In this document: positions 21,300-32,600 of the stretch, one piece after another
Numbering within the stretch: the first letter of the stretch is position 1
How the letters are laid out: each line of letters starts with the position of its first letter
Assembly: GCA_949987705.1 (NCBI GenBank)
Contig: OX465281.1
Location: 158,920,393 to 158,984,392, forward strand
Direction: 5' to 3'
Length of the DNA stretch: 64,000 nucleotides
From: Thereva unica
Taxonomy: Eukaryota; Arthropoda; Insecta; Diptera; Therevidae
Notes under the pieces: generated by a model
Databases searched by the model: none
Told to the model about the DNA's origin: nothing
Seen by the model: the letters and a program-made list of their open reading frames with translations, nothing else
Position numbers and translations under genes: made by a program

Positions 21300-22210
21300 T
21301 AGTGATGAGCAAAAGTGGTCTTGTTCTTGCAGTCTTGTCTTGTTCTTGCACATTTTGCAAGAACAAGAACAAGAACAAGACTTAGTTATGCTTGCAAGAA
21401 CAAGAACAAGATTAACTGTGCAAGAACAAGACCCAGAGCAAGATTTCTTGCAAGATTCTTGCAAAAATTCCACCTAAATTCATTCTATTCAAAACATTTT
21501 CTAGGTGAGAAACCGCAAATATTTTGAAGCAAAATCAAACCTTAGATGTCAGTATTCAGTAGTTCAAGTAGTTTATTAGAAAAGAAAAAATGCTCTAAAA
21601 AATTCTTTTTTGAGTAACCTCTTTTGCTTTTTGGATGGCAAGGAAACTCGGACTTTTCTCAATGTATGTAATATTTTCAAGGCCTCCACATTGGTTACAT
21701 CGCATCGTAAGAACGACAGGAGCGTGGGCCAGTTTTTGTATTGCTGCAAAGGGATTTAATAATTTTTTGTGCCCATACACGACATTTCTTCTTTAATGAA
21801 TCATACTTGAACAACCTAATTTTTTATAATAAGTAATGGGTATAATACTGGTTTACTTTTGCTTCAAAATATTTCCGTTGTAATTTGTTGCTTACACACT
21901 TGACAGAAAAATGTCTACGCCTAACTTGTTCCCATATGAATTTTATGTAATTTTGCAGGGGAAACATAATAACGTCACCAAGAGCAGTCGTGAAACTGAT
22001 TTGTTTAATAAAAAAGCCATGTGGAATTCTCACCTCAAAGGTAGTAAATTTTGCAAGAACAAGAACAAGACTTAGGTATGTTTGCAAGAACAAGAACAAG
22101 AACAAGACTTAGCTATGCTTGCAAGAACAAGAACAAGACAGACTGAGCAAGAACAAGACAAGAACAAGACTAGATTAGTCTTGTCTTGTTCTTGCGTTTG
22201 CTCATCACTA
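21300..22210. mobile_element. hAT-type MITE with CAAGAA arrays, nested in a hAT gene, TSD CTGGTGGC
   Basis: 911 bp, ends TAGTGATGAGCAAA / inverted equivalent. Exact 8-bp duplication CTGGTGGC (21292-21299 and 22211-22218). Both subterminal zones (21317-21470 and 22055-22195) are dense arrays of GCAAGAACAAGAACAAGAC-like units in both orientations. The centre contains minus-strand ORF-like sequence. Confidence 0.93.
21595..22040 (-). CDS. unrecognised ORF remnant carried by the MITE
   Basis: Two minus-strand frames: about 22040-21824 (IPHGFFIKQISFTTALGDVI, KFIWEQVRRRHF) and 21780-21595 (KLLNPFAAIQKLAHAP, MRCNQCGGLENITYIEKS). The amino-acid texture, including a Cys-x2-Cys, looks like real coding sequence rather than noise, but I do not recognise it. 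It may be the remains of the parental transposase or a captured exon. Confidence 0.3.
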
Positions 22211-23587
22211 CTGGTGGCAAATGATAGGAACTTCAGGGCACTCTTCGTTGAATTTGGTGACTTTACTCTTCAGCATCATTTGGAAACCGCAGGTTCAATC
22301 GCGACATATATCAGTAAAACCACCCAAAATCAACTTATGAAAGCCTGCAAAGACGAAATTCAGTAAGCTATTCTGAAAGGAGTTAGAGCGGCAAAGTTTT
22401 GCGCTGTTGTATTTGATGAGACGAACGACAATTCTTATACAAAACACCTTAGCTTATCCTACTACTACTACTGCAACAGAGCAATCAGAGAATTTCATCA
22501 CATTTTGCGATGCAAACCAAGCAATTCGTTCCGAGGATATCGTCATCGATCTGTATGAGAAATTCGACTTGGACTTAAAATATTTGGTTGGAATTAGAAC
22601 AGATAGTTGGTCGCTAATGGCGTCTGATTTGAAAGGGGTATGTCAGGACTTGACGAAGGTAGCCATTCGCGCAAGACGTTGTTCTTGCAGTAATCATTTG
22701 TTAACAATTCTTTATTAAAATCTTCCAAAGTTTCAAATTGTCGCAATGCTTCAGGAACAATGAAAGCAGTTTTGGCTTTGGCTAACGGTTTTGCAAACGT
22801 TTTTAAAAAACATCTTGGTGGCAAATCACTTAAGGACTTTGCTAGACTGGTAGAAACCAACTTCACTAGTTGGGTAGAAAATCACGTTGGGCACATGCAG
22901 TTTGAGGGTGAACAATTAATAAAAAAGTGTGACGCACTTAACGAGATTTCGGTGTGGGAGGACGCGAAAACTGCATCTGCTGCGGCAAATCTTCGTCTTG
23001 CACTTTTCAGCCTAGAGTTTCCGATTTCATCTGCTTAGTTAAATGACGTTCTAGGCGTGTATAATATTCGTACTATTTGATTTTTTATCATAGCCATTAA
23101 TAACATAATAAACTTTTACTTTTCGTACGTATCCGGTACAACTTCACCTATGAGCCAAATACTCCAAACGTCTTCATTAGATTTAAAAAAAGCAACGGAT
23201 ATGATCAAAGATACCCTTGCTGACCAAAAGATGTGATGAAGATTCTGGTTTTCGACGGGTATTTACTGAAGCCCAACATCTCGCTGCACAATTGGATGAG
23301 GAATTCAAAGAAGCACGGGTTGTTTATCGTCAAAAAATCAAACTCCAGAAGAAGAATCTTCATTCCTTTATTGGACAACATTGTTACCGAATTTAATGAA
23401 ATGCTTTCTCCAGACATGTTGGACCGAGACGTTGATCAGTTGAGACATTCAAGATGTTCGACAAGTAGCGGAAGCGTCAGCAGCTTTTGGTTTCTCCCAT
23501 CTCAACTATTATTGCATAGTTCGAGCTTTTGGGGGGGGGTTATGACCCCCGTGACCCCCCCCTTGAATCCGCGGCTGTGGCACAGTA

Positions 23588-24929
23588 GACATGAATATGT
23601 CTTATCCCTGGGGTCTATTTGTTTCTTGTTCTTATTGGAAATCACCTTCTTGTTCTTATTGGAAAGAACCCCTGGAGGGGGTCGAAAGGAATGCACACAA
23701 CAATAATCTGGCTGGCTTCAATACATACCCTTCAACCACCTTTTCCTTTTCCACAATGTAACAGAATACAAACACACGAAACGAAATCGTTCAAAATAAA
23801 AAAATTGTGCTTTTGCAAAAATTCTAAACGCACCGCGGGCGCACCACACTCAATACGCAAACTGCGTAGTAAGAAAATTCCCTGATATCGATTCTGATTC
23901 CGCCCCGCTTCGAAAACACAAAAATATCGCGCAACGGACGACTCAAGCACACCTTTTCTAATGGGGCCCATCCACAGGCTAACTAGTTGTCCTAACTGAG
24001 TTGTGTTGTCACTGAATCGCATCGTGTGTGGGGCAGTTGGCAAACTGATTTGACAGTTGGTGTTTCAGTTGGGATAAATCAAAATCTTTTAATTTTATGG
24101 GGGCGGGCCTAGAGTTTGGGCAAATAGTTGCACTGTGTGTATTGCAGTTTGGCAAACTACTTGGATGAATTAAGCCTGAATTCGAAGAATATATTTTTTT
24201 GCAAGTTTATTTTGCATTATTTTTAATTTAAATTATGAAAGTTCACATAATATTAAATTATTTTCATAATTTATACTTTTAGAATTTAATTTATATTTTG
24301 AAAAATATAAATATTCATATTAATAATTAAAAACAATTATAATTAATCTAAAAAATCATCTTTCTCCAATTTTTATTATTATAAAACTTAGTCGCGGGTT
24401 TTTTACAATTTCATTTAACTTTCAAATTGCCTATAAAATATCGAATTGACAGTTGAAATATCAACTCAGTTGAAGCGTTTGTGGCAAAACAACAACTTTT
24501 TACACAAATCAGTTTGGACAACTAGTTGGATGGGCCCCATAAGCTGTTTAAAAAATCTCACACCAAGTAAAAAATCCTGGGCACTTTTTCTCACTCTTGG
24601 AACAAGAGCTCGCAGCGATTGAACAAAAAAAGCTGCTATGATATTGGACGCAAAATAGCTGCTAGCATAGCTTCTTGTTAATGTATGTGCTCGAAACAGT
24701 CATTTTGGCAAAACGACAAATATTCATGTCAAAAGAAATGTCTCGAAAATTTTCTAACCTTAAGAAAGCTTTCGATAATATTTTCACCTAAAAATATGCA
24801 GAATTAATTATTTTAATTTGCTTCTAAAATTTATCCTAAAAGTATGCCAAACAGTAATGAGTCATGGTAACGATTTTCGTCTCCGCACATTCTTTCAAAT
24901 AGACCCCAGGGATAAGACATATTCATGTC
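23588..24929. repeat. 34-bp perfect inverted repeat enclosing 1.3 kb
   Basis: GACATGAATATGTC followed by TTATCCCTGGGGTCTATTTG at 23588-23621 and its exact inverse at 24896-24929. No target duplication is visible. The enclosed DNA holds a Tourist-type MITE (23962-24539) and a duplicated TTGTTCTTATTGGAAA at 23625-23665. Confidence 0.7.
23962..24539. mobile_element. Tourist-type (PIF/Harbinger) MITE, TSD TAA
   Basis: 578 bp with ends TGGGGCCCATCC ... GGATGGGCCCCA and longer inverted similarity (AACTAGTTGTCC, AACTGA). Flanked by TAA on both sides (23959-23961, 24540-24542), the TWA duplication of PIF/Harbinger. Centre is very AT-rich, non-coding. Confidence 0.85.
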
Positions 24930-25119
24930 AAAAAGAAGAGAATATTCAAAAGCTATTGCGGTATTCCTAAGTACAAGTACACAACTATACATGGAAGATT
25001 GCAGGTCAAATGGTCATGCATTAATATTATTAGTGGGACCAAAAATTGAAAAAAAAAAAAAAAGGTCTACCTAAACCGCTGTGGATTTTTAAGGGTTAAA
25101 ACAATAACTTTCCATAATG

Positions 25120-26115
25120 AGTTGGGATGTCGGTTTGACCCCTTTGGTCCACACGATCAACTCCCGAGAATGATAAACATTGAAGGAATAAACTTGGTGC
25201 GTTTTTTTAATCTGTTCTGTCCTGGAACATTAAAAAACGCCAAGGGAAATATTCAATATCATTTGGATTAATTACGGCTTTAGGTGTTTTAATTTCTTCT
25301 AATATCATATAAAAATCTGTTTCTTTTCATTTTTCTCGTTTTTCATTCAGTAAATAAAACATTTTTTTTTTCTTTGCCAACTATCAAATTAAAAAACGTT
25401 ATGTGAGAAAAGAGGAATTTAAATTTTTCCTTTGTGCTGGTTACTGTCCTCGATAATTATCGGGGACAATCGTTTGTATGGAAGTTGTTCCGGAACAGAT
25501 TAATAAAACGCAGCACTGACTTCTTAGAAACTAGTAATACGTTTAGAACTAGTGGGGAATTGACTAATACCAGAACTGGTGCCAAAGTAATCATAAGAGA
25601 AGCTAGTTCAAATAACGATAATAGTGGTGAATCCACAAAATTTTCCCGAGCTTGGTATGTTTTTCCTGACCGTTAACAAACATTTCGTTCGCACTTCGTT
25701 CGCTACACAAGAGCGGGTGTTCGAATTGGTATTGATCGTGTGACCTCATAAGGAAATTCGAAACCTTGCAGGAGATATTAGCAATACTAACCAATGTAAA
25801 GGACTTATCAGACTAGACAAAACGATGAAATTTTTTGGTAAATACTGGAAATTCCGGGTCCTTGTCAGGCTTAGCCGAAGTGTTTGCATTTAAACAATAT
25901 TCTATGTTCGGCACCTCAAAGAAGAAAATATAATTTTGGAACACGCGAAATCGTGTAGGTACAAAAATCACAAACGTCGTTTAAACAAAAAACGGCTCGA
26001 CAGAATTTTATGAAAATATTTTCAGAACATATTTTCATTAATGCGCTTCGAACGGGATCTGGGCGAAGCCGGTATCATATTCTGTTCGAGCTATAACGTG
26101 CAAGTACAAAGCAGA
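25120..26115 (-). repeat. inverted, interrupted copy of the 4171-5225 dispersed repeat
   Basis: On the minus strand: degenerate 146-bp units (CGTGCAGGTACAAA-like, CGTTCGAAGCG-like, GAGGTGCCGAAC) at 26115-25895, and the end motif GTTGATCGTGTGGACC ... CATCCCAACTC at 25180-25125. Order matches the first copy. LTR-like sequence lies between. Confidence 0.6.
25505..25745 (-). repeat. LTR-like fragment related to 7250-7440
   Basis: Reverse complement shares CGAACACCCGC, TGTAGCGAACGAA, TTATTTGAACTAGCTTCT, GGCACCAGTTCTGGTA and CCCACTAGTTCTAAACGT with the BEL/Pao 3' flank. Confidence 0.6.
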
Positions 26116-28620
26116 TTTCATTTAAAAGAAGAATTATCCACAATTCCGGCGTTAATTGCATTCGTATCACTTGTTCAATTTTGTTCAAATCTAACTATTT
26201 TTTCTGATTTCTTCATCAAAAATACATATGTATTTACGTACATAAGTAAATACAAAAATGAAGAAACCCGTGGCCTATGACAGAAAAACTCAAGGCACAA
26301 AGTTGCAATTACCGGTGACAATACTTACTCAAATTCGAAACTGAGATCACAAACATTGAGCCTAGTACTAGAGTTATTTGTGCCATTCTATTTTCATATG
26401 AATAATTTTGAAACACAAACAACCTTTGGACATTCCAAAATAGCAATATTCATATCACAAATTCAACAGAAGATTCTTATTTCAATATTAAATGGAATAT
26501 TTTGTTAGAATTTGAGTTCTCATAAAGCAAAACGGCTATCAAAAACTGGTCTCCGTAATCATAAGCCTTCAAAAAGAATTTTATTTTCATATTCGCTTTG
26601 GCATATACCATAAATTCACATTTCCTCAGGCGGAGGGAGAATAAGAAATGTAATTACTTATAAAAAAATCACAACCATCTTATTAATTTCATCTTCATTT
26701 TACCACATAAAAATCGACATCATCCTCAATCACCTGAAGCGAATATGCTGCAGTATGACGTAAAGGAAAAAAAACTTTCAATAATATGTTTTCGTCATTT
26801 TTTGGAAAAAAAAAGAAGATATATGTACCAAAACATCTTTCAACGGAGGGAAAAAGTATATCGCGTACGAGAAACATGAAAATTTAATGAGTTCTCGTGC
26901 TGTGAAGGAGAAGGATAAAACACATATCTCATACCCAGGTAGGTTTTACATATATAATATAAAAAAATATCGTTTTCCAGAAAAGTAAACAAACACAGAT
27001 AAAATGCAAAACTCACTTTTAACTTCGGTGAGAAATATCAGCAAAAATAATCCAATGCAGCAGAATCGTACTCGCAAGGACATGGTTCGTTTTCCACTAA
27101 AAATTTTAGAACACTTTTGAAACATTGAAAACATTTTTTTTTTTCTTTTTTTATTTAGATATATACTTTTTTACTTCAATTCATTCCACATAACATATGA
27201 GTTGAAAAACCTTAACTTCATTCTTTTTTTTTTTCATAAAAGATAATCATATATTTTTTTAGATCACTTTAACAATTTGCCACCCCCACTGCTAATTCAC
27301 TTCATCATTTCACATCACAACCGTTAATAGGGCTCTTAAAAAGAATTTGACCTGTGATCATCTCTCACTTTCCATCACAAAACTTCTATAAAATATGTTT
27401 ACTTCACAACATTCGTTGATTACTTCAAGTTGAAAAAAAATCTTTCAGTCACAACGTGTGCATAATCAAATTCAAATGAAGAACCATTTTACCAGCCTTA
27501 TTCATATCCACGGCTTAACCGAGTGTGAACGTGACTCCATCCCTGGCAGGTGTAAGGAATGCATCAACAAAATACTATTCCAGACGGGAATGTTTATATT
27601 ATTTATCTATTTTCGTTACTTTTCTCCCAAAAAGCAAAACACAAATTTATGTTAGACCACCTTTGGGGGATGAGTGCCGACGTTCAAGTACAAATTCTAG
27701 AAGCAGTTCATCCGATACGCAAATGGTCTGTCTACACCTCCATGTCATGATTTTCTTTGGATGACGTCTGGTCCTGCACCCAAAAATCAAGAGCCGAAAA
27801 TATATCCAAATTGGTCACCACAGCACTACTTGTCAGAAGCGAAAGAACGATGGACGAATATAAATTAAATCAGACACGTGCAACACATTTGACATACAGC
27901 GCAAAACTGCTCGTTAAAGAGATTCTTCTGGTATTTTGGGGGCCCGCCGCGACAATTCGTTTCGTTCTCCAGCTCTACAATAAGCAGAGGGGGTGGCTGT
28001 TTTTCGGTTTCTGTGCTTCGAGGTATGAAACTTTCAGGGAAAATTTCACCAAATTTTCTTTTTCTGTGGAATCTAGGGGAATTACACCACAGTGGCTAGG
28101 TAAACTGGAACACGCTCTCTTAAATCCGAAACATTTTCAGGGATACAGTTGGAATAGTATGGTGAGAATGTTCCACGATTAAATACAGCTTTTAAAGCTC
28201 TGTTAAGGACTTGGCTGAAAATGCGCATGCCTTGGAACAAAGAACTTTGATGAATACAAAATGTTAAAAGCGGCTGCCAGAGCCAGTCCCTCCAACCTAT
28301 CCAAATTCCTAATCTACATACTAGAAGAAGACAGCTGCGAGTGCATTGGCACAGAGGATCTACTTGACCGACAAATTTATTTAGTGCAACCGAAGTTCAT
28401 CTAATCGTGGATATCCGTGTCCAAGGTCGATAGTCCTGAAATAGATGAAAGCCAATATTAAAAGCATTGAGTGAAGCGACATTGAAATATCTTTCCCTCA
28501 CGTTGGGCAAATTTCGTTACAGTTTTAAGTCTTTACTGAAAGTAAAAATTTACAAATGTCCCTACATTTTTTTATTTGTAAAAGACAAGCTGCACTATAA
28601 GAAAGATTAAAGGGTTTCTG
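26116..28620. other. AT-rich region without recognised genes; one 141-codon ORF at 27757-28182 (+)
   Basis: The ORF at 27757-28182 (MDDVWSCTQKSRAEN ... GYSWNSMVRMFHD) has low-hydrophobicity start, a hydrophobic stretch LLVKEILLVFWGPAATIRF and no domain I recognise. Flanking sequence at 27500-27760 and 28200-28430 also has a coding-like base composition but with stops in all frames. It could be decayed element or exon sequence; I cannot tell. Confidence 0.3.
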
Positions 28621-28676
28621 GGGGTGCTCAGTGCGAAATACTGACTGCGGAAGAATATTCCACAGTCGAGTTGTTC

Positions 28677-28850
28677 TATACCTTTCCAGCTTCAAATTGG
28701 GACAAACAATTTCAAATTGGGACTAAACAATTTCAAATTGGGACTAAACAATTTCAAATTGGGACTAAACAATTTCAAATTGGGAGTTAACTAACAATTT
28801 CAGATTGGGAACAAACAATTTCAAATTGGGACCAAACAATTTGAAGTAAT
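28677..28850 (+). repeat. minisatellite of a 21-bp unit
   Basis: About eight copies of CAAATTGGGACTAAACAATTT-like units. The unit has inverted ends (AAATT ... AATTT). Related arrays in the opposite orientation lie at 29393-29470 and 48460-48555. Confidence 0.9.
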
Positions 28851-29100
28851 AAATGAACTACTACCAGTAAAGATTAAAGTATTAATTATTTTTATTAAGT
28901 TTGGAATAAATAAACAGAGATAACAAAATAAAAACATTATTTGAAAACGAGCATCCACCATATTTAATGTATCGGGTATGAGCCTTTGAACGATGGGCGA
29001 TATATTTTGTGCAGTTCACATTTGTTTGATTTCTTATAATTAATTAAGATGGTTTGTAACCATTGGCAACGATTTTCGGCTTGAGTCATATTAGCCCTGT

Positions 29101-29335
29101 CTTAGCCGGTTAAAGCTTGTGGAATTTGAATTGCTAATTCTCTTTTAACGTTAGCTTGACAAAGCGCGCTCGATAGCATTAAACATTGGACTTTAGAGTC
29201 CAAGTCTAAGTAATCGATGACCAACAAATTCATTTTCCTGAAACACTTCTTCGATGTAGGCATGACAAGGCGCATTGTCAATAACGAATACAACATTTGT
29301 CTGATACATATTTTGAGCATTTCTTAGCTAACAAA
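29101..29335 (-). pseudogene. Tc1/IS630-like DDE_3 transposase fragment
   Basis: Minus strand: VVFVIDNAPCHAYIEEVFQ, GHRLLRL, then SPMFNAIERAL, matching the second Asp (IDNAPCH) and the catalytic Glu region (normally PYSPMFNPIE) of the DDE_3 endonuclease. Contains several stops and a frame change after 29160. The rest of the transposase is missing. Confidence 0.75.
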
Positions 29336-29392
29336 GTCCTTGACCTCTGGCTTCTTAAAAGCACTCTTCCTAATTTCAAGATGAACTAAACG

Positions 29393-29470
29393 CATAAGTC
29401 CCAAATTGAATTTGTTTAGTTCCAATTTGAAATTCTTTAGTCCCAATTTGAAATTGTTTAGTTTAGTTAA
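29393..29470 (-). repeat. 21-bp minisatellite, inverted block
   Basis: Three to four units of TTTAGTCCCAATTTGAAATTG, the reverse complement of the 28677-28850 unit. The Tc1-like fragment lies between the two opposed blocks. Confidence 0.85.
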
Positions 29471-29479
29471 TTATAGACT

Positions 29480-30171
29480 GATTAAGTAATTCAGGTCAGT
29501 GCATAGCAGCTCACATACGGATATTTGTGTCTTCTTGTATTTCTTGTGTGTGTGTGGTTTTGATGAAAAAATCTAGGGATTCTATTAAGGAAATTTCGCT
29601 TAATTACGAGTATTATTTGATAATAAGGGAAGCGCAAATTAAATAAACACTATTTTAGGTTTTGATTTCGCAAATACTATATTCAACTATTAGGCCGGCA
29701 GCGCACTGCATTTTTTCGCTCGAAGTGATGGAAATGAGATAACCGGTTGAAACTAATTGCAATTGGTAGAGGATGTAGAAATGCACCTACAGTTGATTTT
29801 GGCCGAAGTTTGGACATTGCCAACATATAAAAAAATCATAAAAATGAATTTTTTCGTATGCTCTGTTTGAACAAAATTTTGTCTTTATCTCACCATATCT
29901 CAATGAATATTGCAGATATCGTTTTAAAATTTTATCATAATCTAGTTTAACTAATTCTCTAAATATAAAAGTGTAACCGAACTGTTTACATCATTTCAAA
30001 ACAAAATGGCGAATATTTAAAAATCTTCCAACAGATTCGTGAGATTTTTTTCTAACGAAAAAGTTGTTATAAATTTTTGAAATTCGCCTTTTCGGCTATT
30101 GTATACATTGTAGTCGAGTTTTCTGTAAATTTTCAGATCAAAGTATCTTCCCGTTCAAAATTTACAGTAAC
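29480..30171. other. no recognised feature
   Basis: AT-rich; no long ORF, repeat or RNA gene recognised. Confidence 0.4.
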
Positions 30172-30179
30172 ATCATTAC

Positions 30180-31166
30180 TAGTGATGAAACGATTTCGAT
30201 TACGATTAATCGTAATCGATGATTATCAGTATTTTACGATTAATCGTAATCGTCGATTATCATTGCGATTATTTGTCGATTATCTATGAAAAGTATTTTA
30301 AAATAAATTTTGTTTAAATTCTCGATAAACAACCTTTATAAATGCGTCTTATAGATTACACCTTTACATGATGTATCCGAACGCATTAGGAACTCTCCTT
30401 CGGCAGCTTAGGGAGCTCCCAGTCCCGTTCGAATAGTTGGCAAACAGGTTTGGTTGGTTTTTTACATTTTCTGCTCAGAGCACATTAGTACTGCCAAATT
30501 TAAACAGTGAAGCTTCTGTCGTTCAGCTCTCCACCAGTAAAACAGTATCTGGGATATCTGCAAGGATATAGTTGATGACACAGAAAAGAATGAACCTCTT
30601 TTTTTTTAATTTCAAAGACAACGCGACTCTTTATGCTTTTTAGTTGTAGGTAATCCAGCCATAGAAGAAGTAGACTCGTGTATCAAATCATCCAACCTAC
30701 TGCAAGATGCCGACATTTTTCAGTTTTGGGAAATAGCCACACAATTCCCAGGGGTGGTAGGACGTAAGTTGTTGCAAACGATCTCCTCATGCAAAAATAT
30801 TTGTAAAACTTGAATTTTTGTATGAAAAGGTCGATTGAAACAATTTACGTGCTACCACCCCTGTTTTTGCGAAAAATCGCAAAAATATTTGTTTTTAAAG
30901 CCTTCCAGTGTCGCATCTAAGAGGTTGCTTTCGATTGCCGGCTTGATTCAGACCGACAAAAAACAGACTGTCAATTTAGAAGTGTTGTGTTTGCAATATT
31001 TAAATTTTGAATACTAAATTTTGTAATATTGTAACACATTTCCTTAACTTTAAAATATGTTTTATTTAAAATATACAAAATGTTGCAATAATCGTAATCG
31101 TCGATTATTGTGGCTGATAATCGTAGTCGTTATCGTCATCGCTAAGTGATAATCGTTTCACCACTA
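30180..31166 (+). mobile_element. non-autonomous hAT element carrying transposase C-terminus, TSD ATCATTAC
   Basis: 987 bp. Ends TAGTGATGAAACGATT and AATCGTTTCACCACTA, exact 8-bp duplication ATCATTAC (30172-30179 and 31167-31174). Subterminal zones are packed with CGATTA/TAATCG motifs. Interior retains the end of a hAT transposase gene, so it is a deletion derivative. Confidence 0.92.
30640..31016 (+). pseudogene. hAT transposase C-terminal dimerisation domain remnant
   Basis: Frames reading DADIFQFWEIATQFPG (about 30700-30750) and LFLKPSSVASKRLLSIAGLI, then TVNLEVLCLQYLNFEY (30889-31016) match the hAT family C-terminal region, whose usual PSSVASERLFSTAG has the catalytic Glu. Here the Glu position reads Lys (SKRLLS), so the catalytic residue is lost. 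The rest of the transposase has been deleted. Confidence 0.8.
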
Positions 31167-31174
31167 ATCATTAC

Positions 31175-31524
31175 AGTTGCTGCCACTGACATATAGGAAT
31201 GGACTGCTGATTGACAATGCTGAATGGCACCTTTTTTCACCAGAAATAGAAAACCTTTTTTACGAAAACTTCAATACTTCTCCCATTCCCCATTCCGCCG
31301 TGGTGCTGACCCCTGCCGCCGCCACCGTCGCGCAAAGTCGAATTTTTTTTGCGCAGTTTATTCGAAATATGCAATAACACTGACGTCACGAGAATTTTGT
31401 TTTTTCACGTTTTCTCTATACCACTCTAAGCCCTGCTTATAAGCTGTTTGTTTACCTGTTCTTTACCAGCAAGCGCAACAAGAATTTTTACAACGAAAAC
31501 TGCTTAAGTAAGGCAGCTGAAGTA
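31175..31524. other. no recognised feature; GC-rich patch at 31300-31335
   Basis: A short GC-rich CCGCCGCCACCGTCGCGC patch stands out in AT-rich DNA. No gene recognised. Confidence 0.35.
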
Positions 31525-31884
31525 TTTTGATGCATTTTTCTCGGAATCAGTGCACTAGAGAAAAAGTTTATTAACAAAAAATGTAGGGGACATTGCAGTG
31601 CAGTCTATAATTAATGTCTGTGAGTCAATTTCGTACGACTTAAAATTCAGTAGGGGGCGCTAAAGTATCAAAAAAGTGTTTTTTCGCTTTTTACCCAAAA
31701 AAAACATTTTTTTAGCGAAAAAAAAAAACACCCTTTTTGATGCTTTAGCGCCTCCTACATTTTGCATTTAAGTCGTACAAAATTGACTCAAATACATTAA
31801 TTACAGACGGCAATGTCCTCTACATTTTTTGTTAATAAACTTTTTATCTAAAATGCACTGATTCCGAGAAAAATGCATCAAAAA
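31525..31884. repeat. 360-bp near-perfect palindrome (foldback MITE)
   Basis: Left arm starts TTTTGATGCATTTTTCTCGG and pairs with the right arm ending CCGAGAAAAATGCATCAAAA; arms are about 175 bp with centre near 31705 (CGCTTTTTACCC / AGCG). Matching inner motifs include GTAGGGGACATTGC and GGGGGCGCTAAAG. No coding content. Confidence 0.9.
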
Positions 31885-32590
31885 ACTTTTTGGGTTTTCC
31901 AGGAACCTGCAAGTGGTGGGAGGTCACAAATCTGTGTTTAAGCTTTTTTCATGACCCCCTAACGATTTATGATAAAAAAAAATTCCCTGTGAAATTTTTT
32001 CAAATCAAAAATACAGATTGACTCTACTACAATACTAGCGGTTTGTCTACTCTAATCTATTTTGTTTATATTTATATTTAGATTGGAGAACTTTATTTCT
32101 AACAGTAAGTGAGTTGGGAAATGAAATTGCGTACAAAAAACGTTATAATCAGTTTTGCAATAAAACGTGAAATTAAAAAGATATTGGCAAAAAACTACTT
32201 TTGAATTCACGTTTTTCGACACTAAAAGCACTATAACTCATGCAATATTAGCCCTACGTGACAAATAATTATAACAAAAAATAAAGATAATTGTGTGTTC
32301 TATAAGTCTTTGGAAGGATTTTTTCATGGCGGGCTAAACGTGAACGAAAGATAATGCACAGCAAGTGATACATATATAAAGTTAGAAGCACTATAACTCC
32401 GAACATATTGACTTTATTAAAAATATCTGTACAAAAAAAGTTAAATCACTTATTTATCTACAAAAAAGATTATGTACATCTTTGTCGTAAAATGCACAAT
32501 TTCTGAGATATAGAACTAAACTCGTTTCCCTTCCCTGTCAGTTAAGCATAAGGGTGGGGATGATGCCATTTTCAATTTAAGCTCATAAAA
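31885..32590. other. no recognised feature
   Basis: AT-rich, no ORF or repeat recognised. Confidence 0.4.
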
Positions 32591-32600
32591 ATTTATAAAA

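Larger units (their letters stand above)
21040..23470 (+). pseudogene. hAT transposase (zinc finger MYM-type 1-like, DUF4371), split and frameshifted
   Basis: Reads NGTLSFHQWNQYYQSVVEAEKSF before the nested MITE, and resumes after it with NDRNFRALFVEFGD, ISKTTQNQLMKACKDEI, VRAAKFCAVVFDETND, the D-containing VGIRTDSWSLMAS, then CSCSNH, NASGTMKAVLALANGFANVF, SWVENHVGHMQF, ISVWEDAKTASAAANLRLALF, and a tail with LSQILQTSSLDLKKATDMI. Numerous stops and frame changes (for example after 22364, 22718 and 23038). The MITE at 21300-22210 interrupts the codons for ILVA. The C-terminal dimerisation domain with the catalytic Glu is missing. Confidence 0.8.
20991..23577 (+). mobile_element. hAT element of the ZMYM1/DUF4371 type, decayed, TSD TGGCACAG
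   Basis: Ends CAGGCGCGGATTTAG (left) and the inverted CAGCCGCGGATTC (right), each followed inward by a G-run and GTCACG. Exact 8-bp duplication TGGCACAG at 20983-20990 and 23578-23585. Without the nested 911-bp MITE it is 1676 bp, so it is internally deleted. Codes for a decayed DUF4371/hAT transposase. Confidence 0.85.

Noticed and set aside
25434..25676. 80-codon ORF as a gene
   Set aside because: Lies on LTR-like dispersed sequence shared with 7250-7440, without a protein motif.
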